Source: Ephemerocybe angulata
Lineage: Eukaryota > Basidiomycota > Agaricomycetes > Agaricales > Psathyrellaceae
Reading direction: 5' to 3'
Assembly (NCBI GenBank): GCA_013368325.1
Contig: JAACJK010000222.1
Span: 310,001-374,000 of the forward strand
DNA length: 64,000 nt
Made by a program: the position numbers and the translations under genes. The notes beneath the pieces were generated by a model. It had not been told where the DNA came from. It searched no databases and saw only the letters and a list, made by a program, of their open reading frames with translations. Shown one piece after another: positions 54,419 to 64,000 of the stretch. The stretch's first letter is position 1, and each line of letters starts with the position of its first letter.

Positions 54419-55930
54419 ATGCCTCGACACATTGACTTTTACGACCTCCTCATAAGCAACAATGTTCCCAACTCCTCACAAGCGGCGTCGGTAAAACAAA
54501 CGATCGATGGTTTATCGAAAACGATCTTCAAGCTCCAGAGCCAACTCGGTGCTCTGGAAGGAGAGCGGCAACAACTTCGAGCAATCCTTTCTCCAGTGCG
54601 TCGGATGCCGATGGAGATACTAGGAGAAATTTTCGCATTGGTGCTTCCAGATGTTCTGGATCCTGATGGCAGGGAGATATTGAGGGACCTTGGGCGGGTG
54701 TGCAAATCCTGGCAAAACGCCTCCCTCCTCGCTCACCACCTTTGGAGTGGTCTTCAACTCGTCCGCCCACCGGAAGACGGGGCGTACGGTCGTGTGGTGT
54801 CGTGGTTGAATAGGTCGGGCGCTCTGCCTAAGACGCTTCAGTTCGACGGCAGCGGTTGCGAATGCACTTTCGAGGAGGTACCTTGCCTTTCAACGAACCC
54901 AGATCTGGTTAGGCTTTTGACAACAGGCCCACCCCTTGATCATTTCGAGCTCCTTGGTATCCATGTGGGCTGCTTCGTTAACTGGATTGACGCCGTTAAC
55001 TCTGCCAAAAAGTCGTTGCCCGGGCTTTGTCCTTGGGATACCTTACGATCATTCCGAATTCAATGTCCCTACCAACTTCAGGACGAATCCTTCGTGATCC
55101 AACATCTACCCTTCGTGACTTCTTTGAACATTGAATTTCCATCCGACTTGGTGGTGGGCGTTGAAGGCGATGGTAGCCCAATGGTGATCATCCCCGTTAA
55201 GCTGCTAAACCAATTAACGACCTTCGCAATCGAATTCGACTGGTACGGGACGGAGATATTCTCCCTACTAGAAAGCTGCAAGAATCTGGAAACCCTCACC
55301 ATTACATGTGCCTCTCGGTTTGATCTTTTCGACGAGCGCGAACCCAAGCTACTTGGGCTTGCCAAGTCAAGGGTTGTACTGCCGAAAGTCCAGAAATTCA
55401 GCATTGGACGTTCCGAGACAAACTCTATCCTCAAATACCTCGCAATGCCCGCTCTCTCCGACCTAGACCTCGACCTGGAATATGGCAGGGAAGTTGACGA
55501 CAAGTTCGGGGCGACCCTCCACGACTTTTTCAGGGCCTCGAATGCATCTGAAAGCCTACAAGCTCTGCGAATCTCTAACACAGTGGTACCGGCTGCGGAT
55601 CTTCGCCATTGCTTGTCGAATCTCCCATCGCTAAAGGGACTTATACTCCAGTGGGTCAAATTCGGCGACAAACTGTTCGAGACCACAGGCGAAAATCAGG
55701 ACCTTGTCATCAGCCCCAATCTTCCTTCCCTCGAGCATCTCGAGCTGCTCTCTCTTCCAAGGACTTATGAATATCAATCCGAGCTCCGGGACTTCGGTAA
55801 AGCGAAGCGCTACGGTCCCTGCATTTTGACCGTTTCATTCCAGCACCCGACCACGGTCGGATTCTGCAGCCCACTTCAAATCCATGCCCTGAAAAAAGCA
55901 GGCGTACTTCTCAATCTCATATCTTTTTAA
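54419..55930 (+). CDS. Intronless F-box protein
   Basis: A single-exon 503-residue protein, unusual among the intron-rich neighbours but typical of expanded agaricomycete F-box families. The N-terminus (MPRHIDFYDLLISNNVPNSS) is followed by a short coiled coil (about residues 25-57, ending GERQQLRAILSPVRR). The F-box comes next, MPMEILGEIFALVLPD ... LGRVCKSWQNASLL (about residues 63-105), then LLAHHLWSGL. The rest has loose leucine-rich segments (LLESCKNLETLTITC, MPALSDLDLDLEY, LSNLPSLKGLILQWVKFG, LPSLEHLELLSLP). By family it is a likely substrate adaptor for an SCF-type ubiquitin ligase; the target is unknown. Stop TAA at 55928-55930. Confidence 0.88.
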   Translation: MPRHIDFYDLLISNNVPNSSQAASVKQTIDGLSKTIFKLQSQLGALEGERQQLRAILSPVRRMPMEILGEIFALVLPDVLDPDGREILRDLGRVCKSWQNASLLAHHLWSGLQLVRPPEDGAYGRVVSWLNRSGALPKTLQFDGSGCECTFEEVPCLSTNPDLVRLLTTGPPLDHFELLGIHVGCFVNWIDAVNSAKKSLPGLCPWDTLRSFRIQCPYQLQDESFVIQHLPFVTSLNIEFPSDLVVGVEGDGSPMVIIPVKLLNQLTTFAIEFDWYGTEIFSLLESCKNLETLTITCASRFDLFDEREPKLLGLAKSRVVLPKVQKFSIGRSETNSILKYLAMPALSDLDLDLEYGREVDDKFGATLHDFFRASNASESLQALRISNTVVPAADLRHCLSNLPSLKGLILQWVKFGDKLFETTGENQDLVISPNLPSLEHLELLSLPRTYEYQSELRDFGKAKRYGPCILTVSFQHPTTVGFCSPLQIHALKKAGVLLNLISF

Positions 55931-56299
55931 CCATCGTTGTAGCTGCACGCAAGTGGACTGTAGTGTGCGTATGTGATCCCTCGACCATCGATACATATCA
56001 CTAACCTCGCCTGAATTCCAGATCATACGAGCTCATCGCTTCCCTCCCAGTCAAAGATGGCACTGCTCTGCAAGAGTCCCACCCATATGTGTTCTACGTA
56101 GAGCTAGGATTCGCCACTTCACTTCACTCTTCAACGACGTCGGCCGCGGGACATTGGTTTACGGGTTTCGTTTTCTAAGCAGACCGACAACAAAAAACTC
56201 GGGATCGATATTAATCCATGGTGTATAATATAAGCTTTAGTGTAGGTTAGTCTAGAGTGTCCCAGTCTGACAATTGCGATGAGGACAGTGGCGATTGAT
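55931..56299. other. Convergent 3' intergenic region
   Basis: About 370 bp between the F-box stop and the stop of the minus-strand tetraspan gene. It contains the A/T-richer 3' flanks (for example GGTGTATAATATAAGC near 56220). No gene is seen. Confidence 0.5.
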
Positions 56300-57237
56300 T
56301 CAAGCCTTCGTAAGGACGTTCAGTTTCGTCAGTGAGATGATGATAGGAATCGCCGAGAAAGCATAAGCAACCCAGACCACTAGAGGAGAGCGAAGCTTAG
56401 AATGAGGCAACTTTCAGCCGGTATGGGGAGACTCACTGGTGAAGGCATTGCCAATCTCTGCAATAAGTTTGGGGCCCTGTGCACCTTCTGCGGCAATGGT
56501 GGCGTTGAAGTCTTGAACAGCTTTGCCAAACCACATGCGAATGATGAGGAAAGCAGTCAAACCTGTACGCGTTTTTAGTATGTAGGCTCCAATCGGCAAG
56601 ATACGGGGGTTACTGACCAACCATGAAGCCGAAGAAGCCAATCAGCGCAGATGCGCGTTGGACCATTGGCTTTCCAAAGACTCCCCCAACCTTTCCAGGC
56701 ATCTTCTCTCGGAATGAGATAAGGGTGAAGCTGAAGAGGAAAAAGACGGAGAGCGCCAACGCGATGGCGAGGAAAACAGGTGTAGCGGCCGAAGGCGCAG
56801 AAAGAAGCAACCGCGGTGCATTGTTGGGCAGGGCATCCAGGACTATAACCCATGAAGTCAGTACGATTGGGCTCTCAAAGCATGTGCCGATCCGCCGCAC
56901 CATAGCTCGAGGAGAAGGCCGGGGCGGTGCAGTTCAGAGGAGCGTCGTTCTTCGAGCGTGCACAAGAACCTACAGTCGACGGTGAGTACATAGGCAGAGT
57001 AGGTACAGAGGGAAATGTGGACGTACCCAAGACACCAAGAAATACACTAGGCCCATCGATTTTCTGACTAGGCCCAGATTGTGACAGTGCTGTTGAAGGA
57101 GAAACGACCAGAAGAGCTACTTGATCGTTGAGAAGGAGCGTGGGGGCCAAGTAAGCCAGCAGAGAAAGGATGGTCGCAGTGAGAGCAAGCAAAGGTGCAA
57201 GATAGAGAGTAATGGTCCTCGAGAGTCCTCCAATCAT
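56300..57237 (-). CDS. Four-TM membrane protein (SUR7/PalI-like topology)
   Basis: The start at 57237 gives MIGGLSRTITLYLAPLLALT, with TM1 at about residues 9-35. An extracytosolic loop follows, with GPSVFLGVLGS and a Cys pair (SCARSKNDAPLNC). Introns join this to LDALPNNAPRLLLSAPSAAT, TM2 (PVFLAIALALSVFFLFSFTL), a basic cytosolic loop (SFREKMPGKVGGVFGKPMVQ) and TM3 (ASALIGFFGFMVGLTAFLII). After a second loop (MWFGKAVQDFNATIAAEGAQ), TM4 reads MVWVAYAFSAIPIIISLTKL and the protein ends NVLTKA-stop at 56300. One TM, a Cys-bearing loop, then three TMs is the layout of fungal SUR7/PalI proteins, linked to eisosomes and pH sensing. About 215 residues. The family is inferred from topology only. Confidence 0.78.
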
Positions 57238-57768
57238 TTTGCAGGTCGTGAATAGAAAATAAAGTGTTGTTGAAAAGGTTAAAGTATGAGCACGGCTAGC
57301 GGCTCAAAAGAAGTCGTGAAAGTGAAGGGAAGGTGCCAAGAAGGGTGCGCAATCAAGCGATAGAGCGACATAACTGTAGGTCTGACGATATATAGCCAAA
57401 TTCGAGGGTGCCGGGCTATGCGAGAACAGTGTGAGTTTTCCTGGTTAGCCTTCAGGGTATACAAAGGCGTTGCGAGGTCCATTATTGTACGTCACAATAA
57501 ACCATTGTTCTTGGGTGCGCCTTCGTCCGCATTTAAATGTTGGGAATGAAGCGAAGAATCAACTGAGCAGTATGGCGCCAACTTCCTTGTTGTTTTTGGA
57601 GAACCGGTTGCCGCCAGAAGGCCATCGTCGTGGGGCGGCAGGGGCCACATCGACGTTCGGGTTTAAGCCCTGACGCGCCCCGACGCGATCTACTTCATGC
57701 CAAATACACCAATACACTTCCATCAAGGAAATTTCGACTTGCCGCCGTTGACGCTCAGACATACGGTC
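57238..57768. other. Divergent promoter, tetraspan / MPP10
   Basis: A 531-bp region between divergent start codons. A CGATATATAGCC near 57388 is TATA-like on the side of the minus-strand gene. No coding signal is seen. Confidence 0.45.
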
Positions 57769-60204
57769 ATGGCCTCCGAATCCGCCGTATCGACCATTCC
57801 CGAGCTTTCGACACTGTCGAAGGCCGTAGAGACCCCCGAGCAGCTCGCCTCAGGCAGTCAGGCCATTCAAAACGCTGCACTTGGAGCAGCAAAATTCATT
57901 TTTGATCTCTGTACGTTAATAGCTCTCTTGTACTTCGCCTCGCTAACCCATATGTAAAGCCTTGAAGTCTGAGGAGGACTCACTGAAGCATGTCAACGAT
58001 CTAATCTCGTCTATAACGCCTTCAGCGGCTCCCCAGACGAGGTCACAAAGCCGCAATGCTACCCGGGAAACAGTTCCTCCTCCACCCAAGTCGTTGTTTA
58101 AGCCGACGCCTCTGACAACGCTCTTCACGGAAAACTTGGACGAAGACCAGATATGGGCGCAGCTGGATATCCGGACGAAGCAGGTGTGCGAAGTTTTGGA
58201 CGTGGTTCTGGAGGGCGAGCTTCCTGGGGAGGAAGCGGAGGAGGAAGATGAGTTCGAGAAGGCCATGAGGGAGGAGGCAGCAGGAATGGAATTTGACGAT
58301 GAGGAAGGTTTCTCAGAAGATTCGGAAGAGGACGATGAAGAGGACAGCGAGGAGGAGGAGGATGAAGAAGAGGGTGAGGACGAGGACGAGGAAATGTACG
58401 AAGGCTTCGAGGACGAGGATGGGGAGGAGGGACTCATGGATCTCAATGGCTCGGACGACGAAGAAGAAGTTGATGGACAACCTGCTGAGGAGTCTGCGAG
58501 CTCGAGCGAAGAGGAACTTCCAAGTCGACCCAGGAAACGGAAGAAGGGCGTTACGTCTGAATTGGACGACGGTTTCTTCAACCTCTCCTCATTCAAGGCT
58601 GAAATCGAGAAGGCGGAGGCTCGGTCTAGCTCACGAGGACACCTTGCGGAGGAGGATGACTCAGATGAAGAGGAACTTGGGGACATTGATTTATTCGCAC
58701 CTGTGGAGGGAGACGACGTTGAGGAAGACGATGAGAGTAAAGGTGAGTTTTGCTTGCTCGAATGTGGATGCTGTTCTAAGCCTACTCTTAGAACTATTCT
58801 ACGCCGACTTTTTCGAGGCCCCAAGAAATGCACCGAAACCGGCAGCACCAGCCAGCAAGAAGTCGAAGGCTGCTCCCAAGGCGGACAAGACTGGGTCCCG
58901 AGGAGTTCGCTTCCATGACGAAGTTCGCGTAAAAAAGATTAAACGCTCGGGCAAGGGACGGTCCTTGAACGATGACGAGGAAGAAGAAGAGGACGAGGAT
59001 GACGATTACGAAGATGTATTTGGAGAGGCTATGGGAGAGGAGGACGAGTCCGGGTCTGAGTTTGGAGAGGAAGACGAGGACGATGAGGAGGGCTCAGACG
59101 CGAATGACTCTGAGGATGACTCTGAAGAGGAGGATGAAGGGCGAGAGACTATGGAAAGGTTGAAGGATGATCTCCTCGCAGATGACGACGATGAGGATGA
59201 CGAACAAAAAGGTTGGCCGTCTCTGCACTTACCCTGACCGCTCGTTGACATCGTTTCCTTCTTAGATATGACAACGCACGAGAAACGTATGGCAGCTTTG
59301 AAGGCCCAGATATCCGAACTCGAAACCGAGAACGTCTCTAAGAAGCACTGGACACTTATGGGTGAAGCAGACACGCGCACACGTCCACAAAACTCTCTGT
59401 TGGAGGAAGACCTCGAGTTTGAGAGAACGATGAAACCGACTCCGGTAATTACAGAGGAAGCCGTGCAGTCGCTCGAAGAGCTCATCAAGGCCCGGATCCT
59501 CGAGAACAACTTCGACGATGTTGTTCGCATCCGGGCAATGGAGGATAAACCCTTCTTGCCCTCGAGACTTCTCGAGCTGAAGGATACCCAGTCACAACAG
59601 TCGCTTGCACAGATCTACGAAAGCGATTACATGGCTGCTCAAGAGGGCGGCGCACTGCCGGATGACCGTGACGGCAAACTTAAGAAAGAGCACGACGAGA
59701 TCGAGGAGCAGTGGGACAAGATCTGCTCAAAGCTGGATGCCTTGAGCAACGCCCACTTCGTCCCCAAACAGGTCGGTCTCAGTATTGCGATGTCCCTTTT
59801 CTCATTGCTGACGGCTCCTCTAGCCCAAGTCCCTCATCTCGACGGTATCGAATGTCTCGACAGCAACGATGGAGTCTGCTTTACCGACAACCAAATCTGC
59901 GGCGTCAATGTTGGCACCGGAGGAGGTATTTGCAGCGGGGTCGTCTCAGCCTCGTGCTCGAACAGAGATGACTCCCAGCGAGAAGAAGGCATTGCGTCTG
60001 AAGGAGAGGAAGGCCAAGCGGAAACAGCGCGATCTCTTGGACAAGACTGTCGACAAGGTTGCAAAGATGCGTGGGGTTGGCAGCGTCAAAAAGCAGAAGC
60101 AAGCTGCCTTGGACAGCATTGTGAAGCATGGCAAGGGCGTTACAGTGGTTGGAAAGGCGGCCAAGGATCTGAAGTCGCGGGGGAAGATGCCCAAAAAGTC
60201 ATGA
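57769..60204 (+). CDS. MPP10: U3 snoRNP protein Mpp10
   Basis: Mpp10 is a component of the SSU processome and forms a complex with Imp3 and Imp4 for 18S rRNA processing in the nucleolus. The start at 57769 gives MASESAVSTIPELSTLSKAV. An intron leads to SLKSEEDSLKHVNDLISS and FTENLDEDQIWAQLDIRTKQ, the conserved Mpp10 opening. Long acidic tracts follow (about residues 140-230 and 310-410). Between them are LDDGFFNLSSFKAEIEKAE, DIDLFAPVEGDD and ELFYADFFEAP, all family hallmarks. The C-terminal domain reads THEKRMAALKAQISELETEN, HWTLMGEADTRTRPQNSLLE and EDLEFERTMKPTPVITEE. The basic end is SEKKALRLKERKAKRKQRDL ... GKMPKKS-stop at 60204. About 740 residues over five exons, like other fungal Mpp10. 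Confidence 0.95.
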
Positions 60205-60359
60205 ACAACTTGTATTTCCTGCGTAGACGACCATACCTTTCAAGTACAATTGGCGGTGTGCATTGCCCATTCCCGCAGCGTGTAGACCGCTCAAAGCTAT
60301 ACCCCTAACAGCCCCTAACTGTCAGAATTCAATTGATCGCCATCACGTGCAGGACTTGA

Positions 60360-60367
60360 TATAAATT
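60360..60367 (+). promoter_or_regulatory. TATA box of SEC9
   Basis: TATAAATT lies 71 bp before the SEC9 ATG (60431), in the short gap after MPP10. A pyrimidine-rich run (cttgctttctccccattcccc) follows. Assignment by sequence and position. Confidence 0.5.
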
Positions 60368-60430
60368 AGCCGCGCTACAGCCTTGCTTTCTCCCCATTCC
60401 CCACAACACTTACATTCTCCATCGATTACC

Positions 60431-61629
60431 ATGAGCTGGTTCAAGAAGAAAGACCACAACGCCATACCCGCAGTACCCCAACCCTCAGCGCCGGCGCCAG
60501 GGGCACCCCGATATACCCCCCAAACATACGTGCCCAGTCGGGACGCTGGTCTCTATGACAGCGTAGGCTACACTACCCAGCAGCAGCGAGCTGCTGGAGG
60601 ATCTGCTGAACCCCAGCTCGACAGCAATGCCTTTGGCGACCGCTACGGCAGGAACAGGGGCATCGGCGACCCGTACTCGCGTGCCGGAGGCGAGGCAGAT
60701 AATGATCGCAACGAACTGTTCTCTGGGTACAACCCGCAGAAGGCCGGTTCGGGCAGGTTCTTCGACGGTCCTAACGTTGAAGGCAGCGGAAACCCACCTG
60801 GACAGGAGACGGAGGAGGATATCGAAGGCATCAAGACGCAGACGAGATACGTCAAGCAGGAGAGTGTGAACTCAACAAGGAATGCACTTCGGCTTGCTCG
60901 GGAGGCGGAGGAGACAGCTCGCAACACCCTCGGTCGCTTGGGAGATCAGTCTGGTGAGTAATACATATCTATAGCTAGATGTGACCGTCCCTTATATCCA
61001 CTATAGAGAAGCTGGCCAACACCGAGCGCCATCTCGATGTTTCCAAGGGCTACTCAGCGCGCGCTGAAGACAAGACTGATGAACTCAAGCAGTTGAACAA
61101 ATCCATCTTCCGTCCTGTCATTACCTGGAACAAGGATGCTAAACGTGCTGCCCAGGAAGCGAAGATCCAGTCCCGGTATGATGAAGAGCGGGATGAGCGA
61201 GAGAAGGCGATGATGGATATCCGAGAAACTCAGAACCGCCTTGGGAAAGCTACCTCCTACGGCGAGGACCAGGATAACTTGCTCGGGGGCAGCCGCCGCA
61301 TGAAGACCGCCGACCAGTTGAACGCCAGGAAGGAGCAACGGAAGAGGTTCCAATTTGAGGCCACCGCTTCGGACGATGAACTCGAGGATGAACTGGACGA
61401 CAACCTTGATGAAGTCGGAGATGCTGTTAAGCGCCTCAAGGCGCTTGGAATGACTATGGGTCAGGAACTCGACAGTCAGAATGAGCGTATCACTCGCATC
61501 GAAGGCAAGACTGTTGGTCTCGACAACCGGATCTTCAGGAACACCGAGAGGGTATGTGCCGTCGTCCAGCTTATTGCGAATGTTACTGACAGCTGCTCTC
61601 TCCATCTATAGTTGAAGAAGATCAAGTAG
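60431..61629 (+). CDS. SEC9: t-SNARE Sec9 (SNAP-25 family)
   Basis: Sec9 supplies two SNARE helices (Qb, Qc) for exocytic fusion at the plasma membrane, with a syntaxin and a synaptobrevin. The start at 60431 gives MSWFKKKDHNAIPAVPQPSA; the first ~130 residues are Pro/Gly/Tyr-rich and disordered. The Qb SNARE motif is about QTRYVKQESVNSTRNALRLA to ERHLDVSKGYSARAEDKTDE, spanning the first intron. It is followed by LKQLNKSIFRPVITWNKDAK. The Qc motif is near the C-terminus: LDDNLDEVGDAVKRLKALGM, TMGQELDSQNERITRIEGKT, ending NRIFRNTERLKKIK-stop after the last intron. Typical fungal form: no palmitoylated Cys cluster in the linker and no TM segment. About 360 residues over three exons. Confidence 0.93.
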
Positions 61630-62586
61630 AAGCCTCATGTTTTACCGAGTCTCAATGGGAAGGGCTAGACTCGCAACCCTGGATACCCGAGCAACGGCTG
61701 ACGCTCTCCCTCTTCGTATTTTTTAATGTGTGCTTTGCGCAAGGTTAATCTGACTTTTGGTATATTTAATAACGGACAATTAGGGCAAATGGGGTCACAT
61801 ACCTTTACAACCAACGTCAAGTTGTCTCGACAGTACCAGTCTGAATCGGTACATGCGTCGTTCAATACCAAGTTGGTCTACTTCGAATTCAGGCTTACCA
61901 TTGATGCTAGTGTGGCATATCTTTTGGCTTCTTGTAACCACGACTGTCACCTTCGCAGAGGCATCTTAGTAACCGTTCTAACCAACCTCTCCAGAACTTG
62001 AGAGTATGGGTATAGAGTATGCCTTCTGACAATTCCATTGATATGTACAACATCAAAGAACGTGCGGTATTGGCTGGTATTGGCCGCTCTTCAAGCCCCA
62101 GTTGGATATCGATTTCCACTACTTCCAGAACTTCCAGAACTTCATGCTCCCCTCAGTGTGACAAATGTTCGTCAAGCTGCAAGCATAGTTGATATCTTAC
62201 AATCGGCCCCCGAGGTTCTGCCATGAGTTAGCGACGTAGAAAAAGTGAGTCAAATCCCCCAGATGAACCTCGTTTCGAAACGGCAGCTAATTCGATGAAT
62301 CATGATTCCACTAGATCTCAGCTAGTCTCAGCGCACAGCCCGGTTACCGTTTCCGATTCGCATGGCAACTTCAAGGGGCTCCGGAGTCCGGGGGGTGGGC
62401 GTTCCGGCGAGTAGGTAGCTGAAACACTGAACTTTTGCAGAGCCTGTTGCTCTCGGCAGATCTTTGCACCACATCTCGCATCACACCCACCGTAAGATTT
62501 CGAAGGCCTGTTGGTGATACTTATAATGAACCACCCATCTTCACGCGGGGCCAATATCTATCCCCTCCTTTCCCATCCATATTCTA
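61630..62586. other. Intergenic region SEC9 / second PL8
   Basis: About 960 bp with no supported gene. The first part is the SEC9 3' flank (AT-rich at 61720-61790); the last ~250 bp should be the PL8 promoter. Short frames on both strands have no motif. Confidence 0.45.
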
Positions 62587-64000
62587 ATGGGTCCCCGTCG
62601 CAATTTTGTGAACGGCGCGACATCGACATTCGTTTTGCTTTATGCTCTCCTGTCTCTACATGCATATTTAACGCCCGGCGCCTATGCGTCACCGGATGCC
62701 CCTTCACATTCGCACCTCCACAGCCTGCCTGCCAGAAATGCGGCACACTCGAGGCTTTCGAGAACACTACTACCCCGCGGAAATGTGGCCGAAGACATGA
62801 AGACTATCTATGAGAGGAGGGTGTCCCAGATCGCGGGGAGCTTGGATCAAACCTCCATTTCGAGTATAGATGCCTGGTACGTCGTTGAACCGTTCTGTAG
62901 CGAAATGGCAACCTTATCAGTCGTGTATGGGCAGGGTGAAGTCCTTGGATGGTGATGGGAAGTGGCCAGAGACTCAGGTCAATTACACGACAGGGTGTGC
63001 AGCGCAGCGAGCACTGTGGCCTGCATCTGTCCATTGGGACCGCATTGGTACGTCTCTCTCCGGGTCCAAAAATCGGCGGAAACTAATTACAGAATGTAGT
63101 TGCAATGGCAGGGGCATATCGGGGAGGAATCCCTAATACCGGCCAGTGGAATGGGAATGCCGACTTGCGAAAGGCTATCGGCAGTGCCATGGAATACTGG
63201 TTCAAGAGGGATTTCAAGAATGTTGGGTGTCTTGATGGTGGCGGAACGGCTTCATGCCCATGCGAAGACCCCACCAATAGCTTGTGGTGAGCACAACCGC
63301 AGTATCCTCATTCTCTATGGAGTTTCTGACAATCGGGTTTCAGGAACACCAATTGGTTTTCTAATGTATGTGATTCCATCTCAGAGCTTGGTTGCACGCA
63401 TTCTGTCACAACTCCAGATGAGATTCTGACGGGACCTTTATCACAGGTCATCCTCATCCCCAGTCGTGTAGGGAAGGCCTGCCTCCTCCTCAATGGAACT
63501 CTCTCCGCCTCCGAAGCCACTCACTGCGGGGAGATGACTACCCGTACGTACGGGACCTTCGCGAAAGGAGGTGGATACCTTGCCGGCGCCAACATCTTGG
63601 AGATTGCGAGGATTAGCGCGGATGCTGCTATCCTGACAAATGACGAGAAGGTACTGGCGCTGACGTTTGGTTGCCTGATTTCTCAAAGGACAGCACCTGG
63701 GCCTCCTTTACAACGGAAACTACGGTAAGTATATGTCTGAGGCTTTCACCTATATAAACTGTATACTGAATTTCTCTTGATATCTAGGCAAGGACTACTC
63801 GAATGCCGCGCTAGACGTTGAGATAGCAGCTGCAGGAACACAGTTTCAAGCAGGAGAAGCTTCTCGAGGCGCCTTCGAAACACTGTTTGAGGGAAACAAA
63901 TGGATGATTTTCAGCAACTCTGCCACTAAGGTGTTGCATTGGGACTTCGTGCGTTACTGTTATGCTATTCTATTGGCACTGAGCACTTTACTGACCTGCC
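62587..64000 (+). CDS. Second PL8 polysaccharide lyase, partial at window edge, with internal deletion
   Basis: This is a paralogue of the lyase at 49612-52640; only its N-terminal part lies in the window. The start at 62587 gives MGPRRNFVNGATSTFVLLYA and a hydrophobic signal segment. Spliced exons read SLDGDGKWPETQVNYTTGCA, VAMAGAYRGGIPNTGQW, DGGGTASCPCEDPTNSLW, NTNWFSN, VILIPSRVGKACLLLNGTLS and TTRTYGTFAKGGGYLAG. After ISADAAILTNDEK the other copy has about 33 residues including RPDGSFG; here these are absent. The sequence goes almost directly to HLGLLYNGNYG. A 43-nt intron (GTACTG...GGACAG, 63651-63693) would keep the frame, while the homologous acceptor (AAAG, 38 nt) would break it. The catalytic His and Tyr segment is retained. 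Downstream KDYSNAALDVEIAAAGTQFQ and LHWDF are intact. It may be functional, altered or an early pseudogene. Confidence 0.8.

Noticed and set aside
57943..58848. 301-codon Ser-rich frame antisense to MPP10
   Set aside because: It is the complement of the GAGGAA acidic repeats of MPP10 and carries no motif.

Overview
The window is nuclear DNA of a filamentous basidiomycete, most likely an agaricomycete. Almost every gene is split by many short introns (about 45-70 nt, GTRNGY...YAG). The proteins are eukaryotic housekeeping types mixed with fungal families typical of mushroom-forming fungi: GH5 mannanase, polysaccharide lyase family 8, F-box/LRR-like proteins and NPC2/ML lipid-transfer protein. 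Genes are dense and often divergently paired. I see no bacterial operons, CRISPR arrays, transposase genes or viral genes.

Layout, left part (1-20.7 kb): IPI1 (Rix1 complex, minus); secreted GH5 endo-mannanase (plus); a small two-exon orphan protein A (minus); NPC2-like protein (minus), divergent from a four-TM protein (plus); an F-box-like protein (minus), divergent from orphan B (plus), a paralogue of A; mitochondrial ribosomal bL17m (minus); a leaderless astacin-like zincin (plus); ELP5 of Elongator (minus); a dienelactone hydrolase (plus).

Middle part (21-41.6 kb): TEF1 (EF-1alpha, minus); a PAS-kinase-type Ser/Thr kinase (minus), divergent from ribosomal eL32 (plus); a MEMO1/Mho1 homologue (plus); a small secreted protein whose C-terminus is recognisably the EF-1alpha tail (plus); a gene-poor 1.4 kb; a histidine phosphatase (minus); an Stm1/SERBP1-type mRNA- and ribosome-binding protein (minus), divergent from a very large SPP1/CFP1-like PHD protein of COMPASS (plus); LSM1 (minus); tRNA-Ser(UGA) (minus).

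Right part (41.6-64 kb): about 3.3 kb without a convincing protein gene, holding a TATA-led, apparently spliced but unassignable unit, a cluster of hairpins, a two-copy 172-bp tandem repeat and degenerate GC-rich repeats; complex I subunit NDUFA5 (minus), divergent from mitochondrial bL32m (plus); a 3-ketoacyl-CoA thiolase; ribosomal uS3; a complete PL8 lyase (minus); a SERF-type small protein (minus); an intronless F-box protein (plus); a second tetraspan protein (minus); MPP10 (plus); SEC9 (plus); and a second PL8 lyase running off the right edge (plus), with an apparent internal deletion.

Functional themes: ribosome biogenesis and translation (IPI1, MPP10, eL32, uS3, bL17m, bL32m, TEF1, ELP5, Stm1, tRNA-Ser), secreted carbohydrate degradation (GH5, two PL8) and membrane/lipid proteins (NPC2, two tetraspans, SEC9). 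The most unusual item is the 111-residue secreted/EF-1alpha chimera at 29111-29515. Exon boundaries were assigned by eye from splice consensus and protein-family fit, so ends are better supported than every internal junction.
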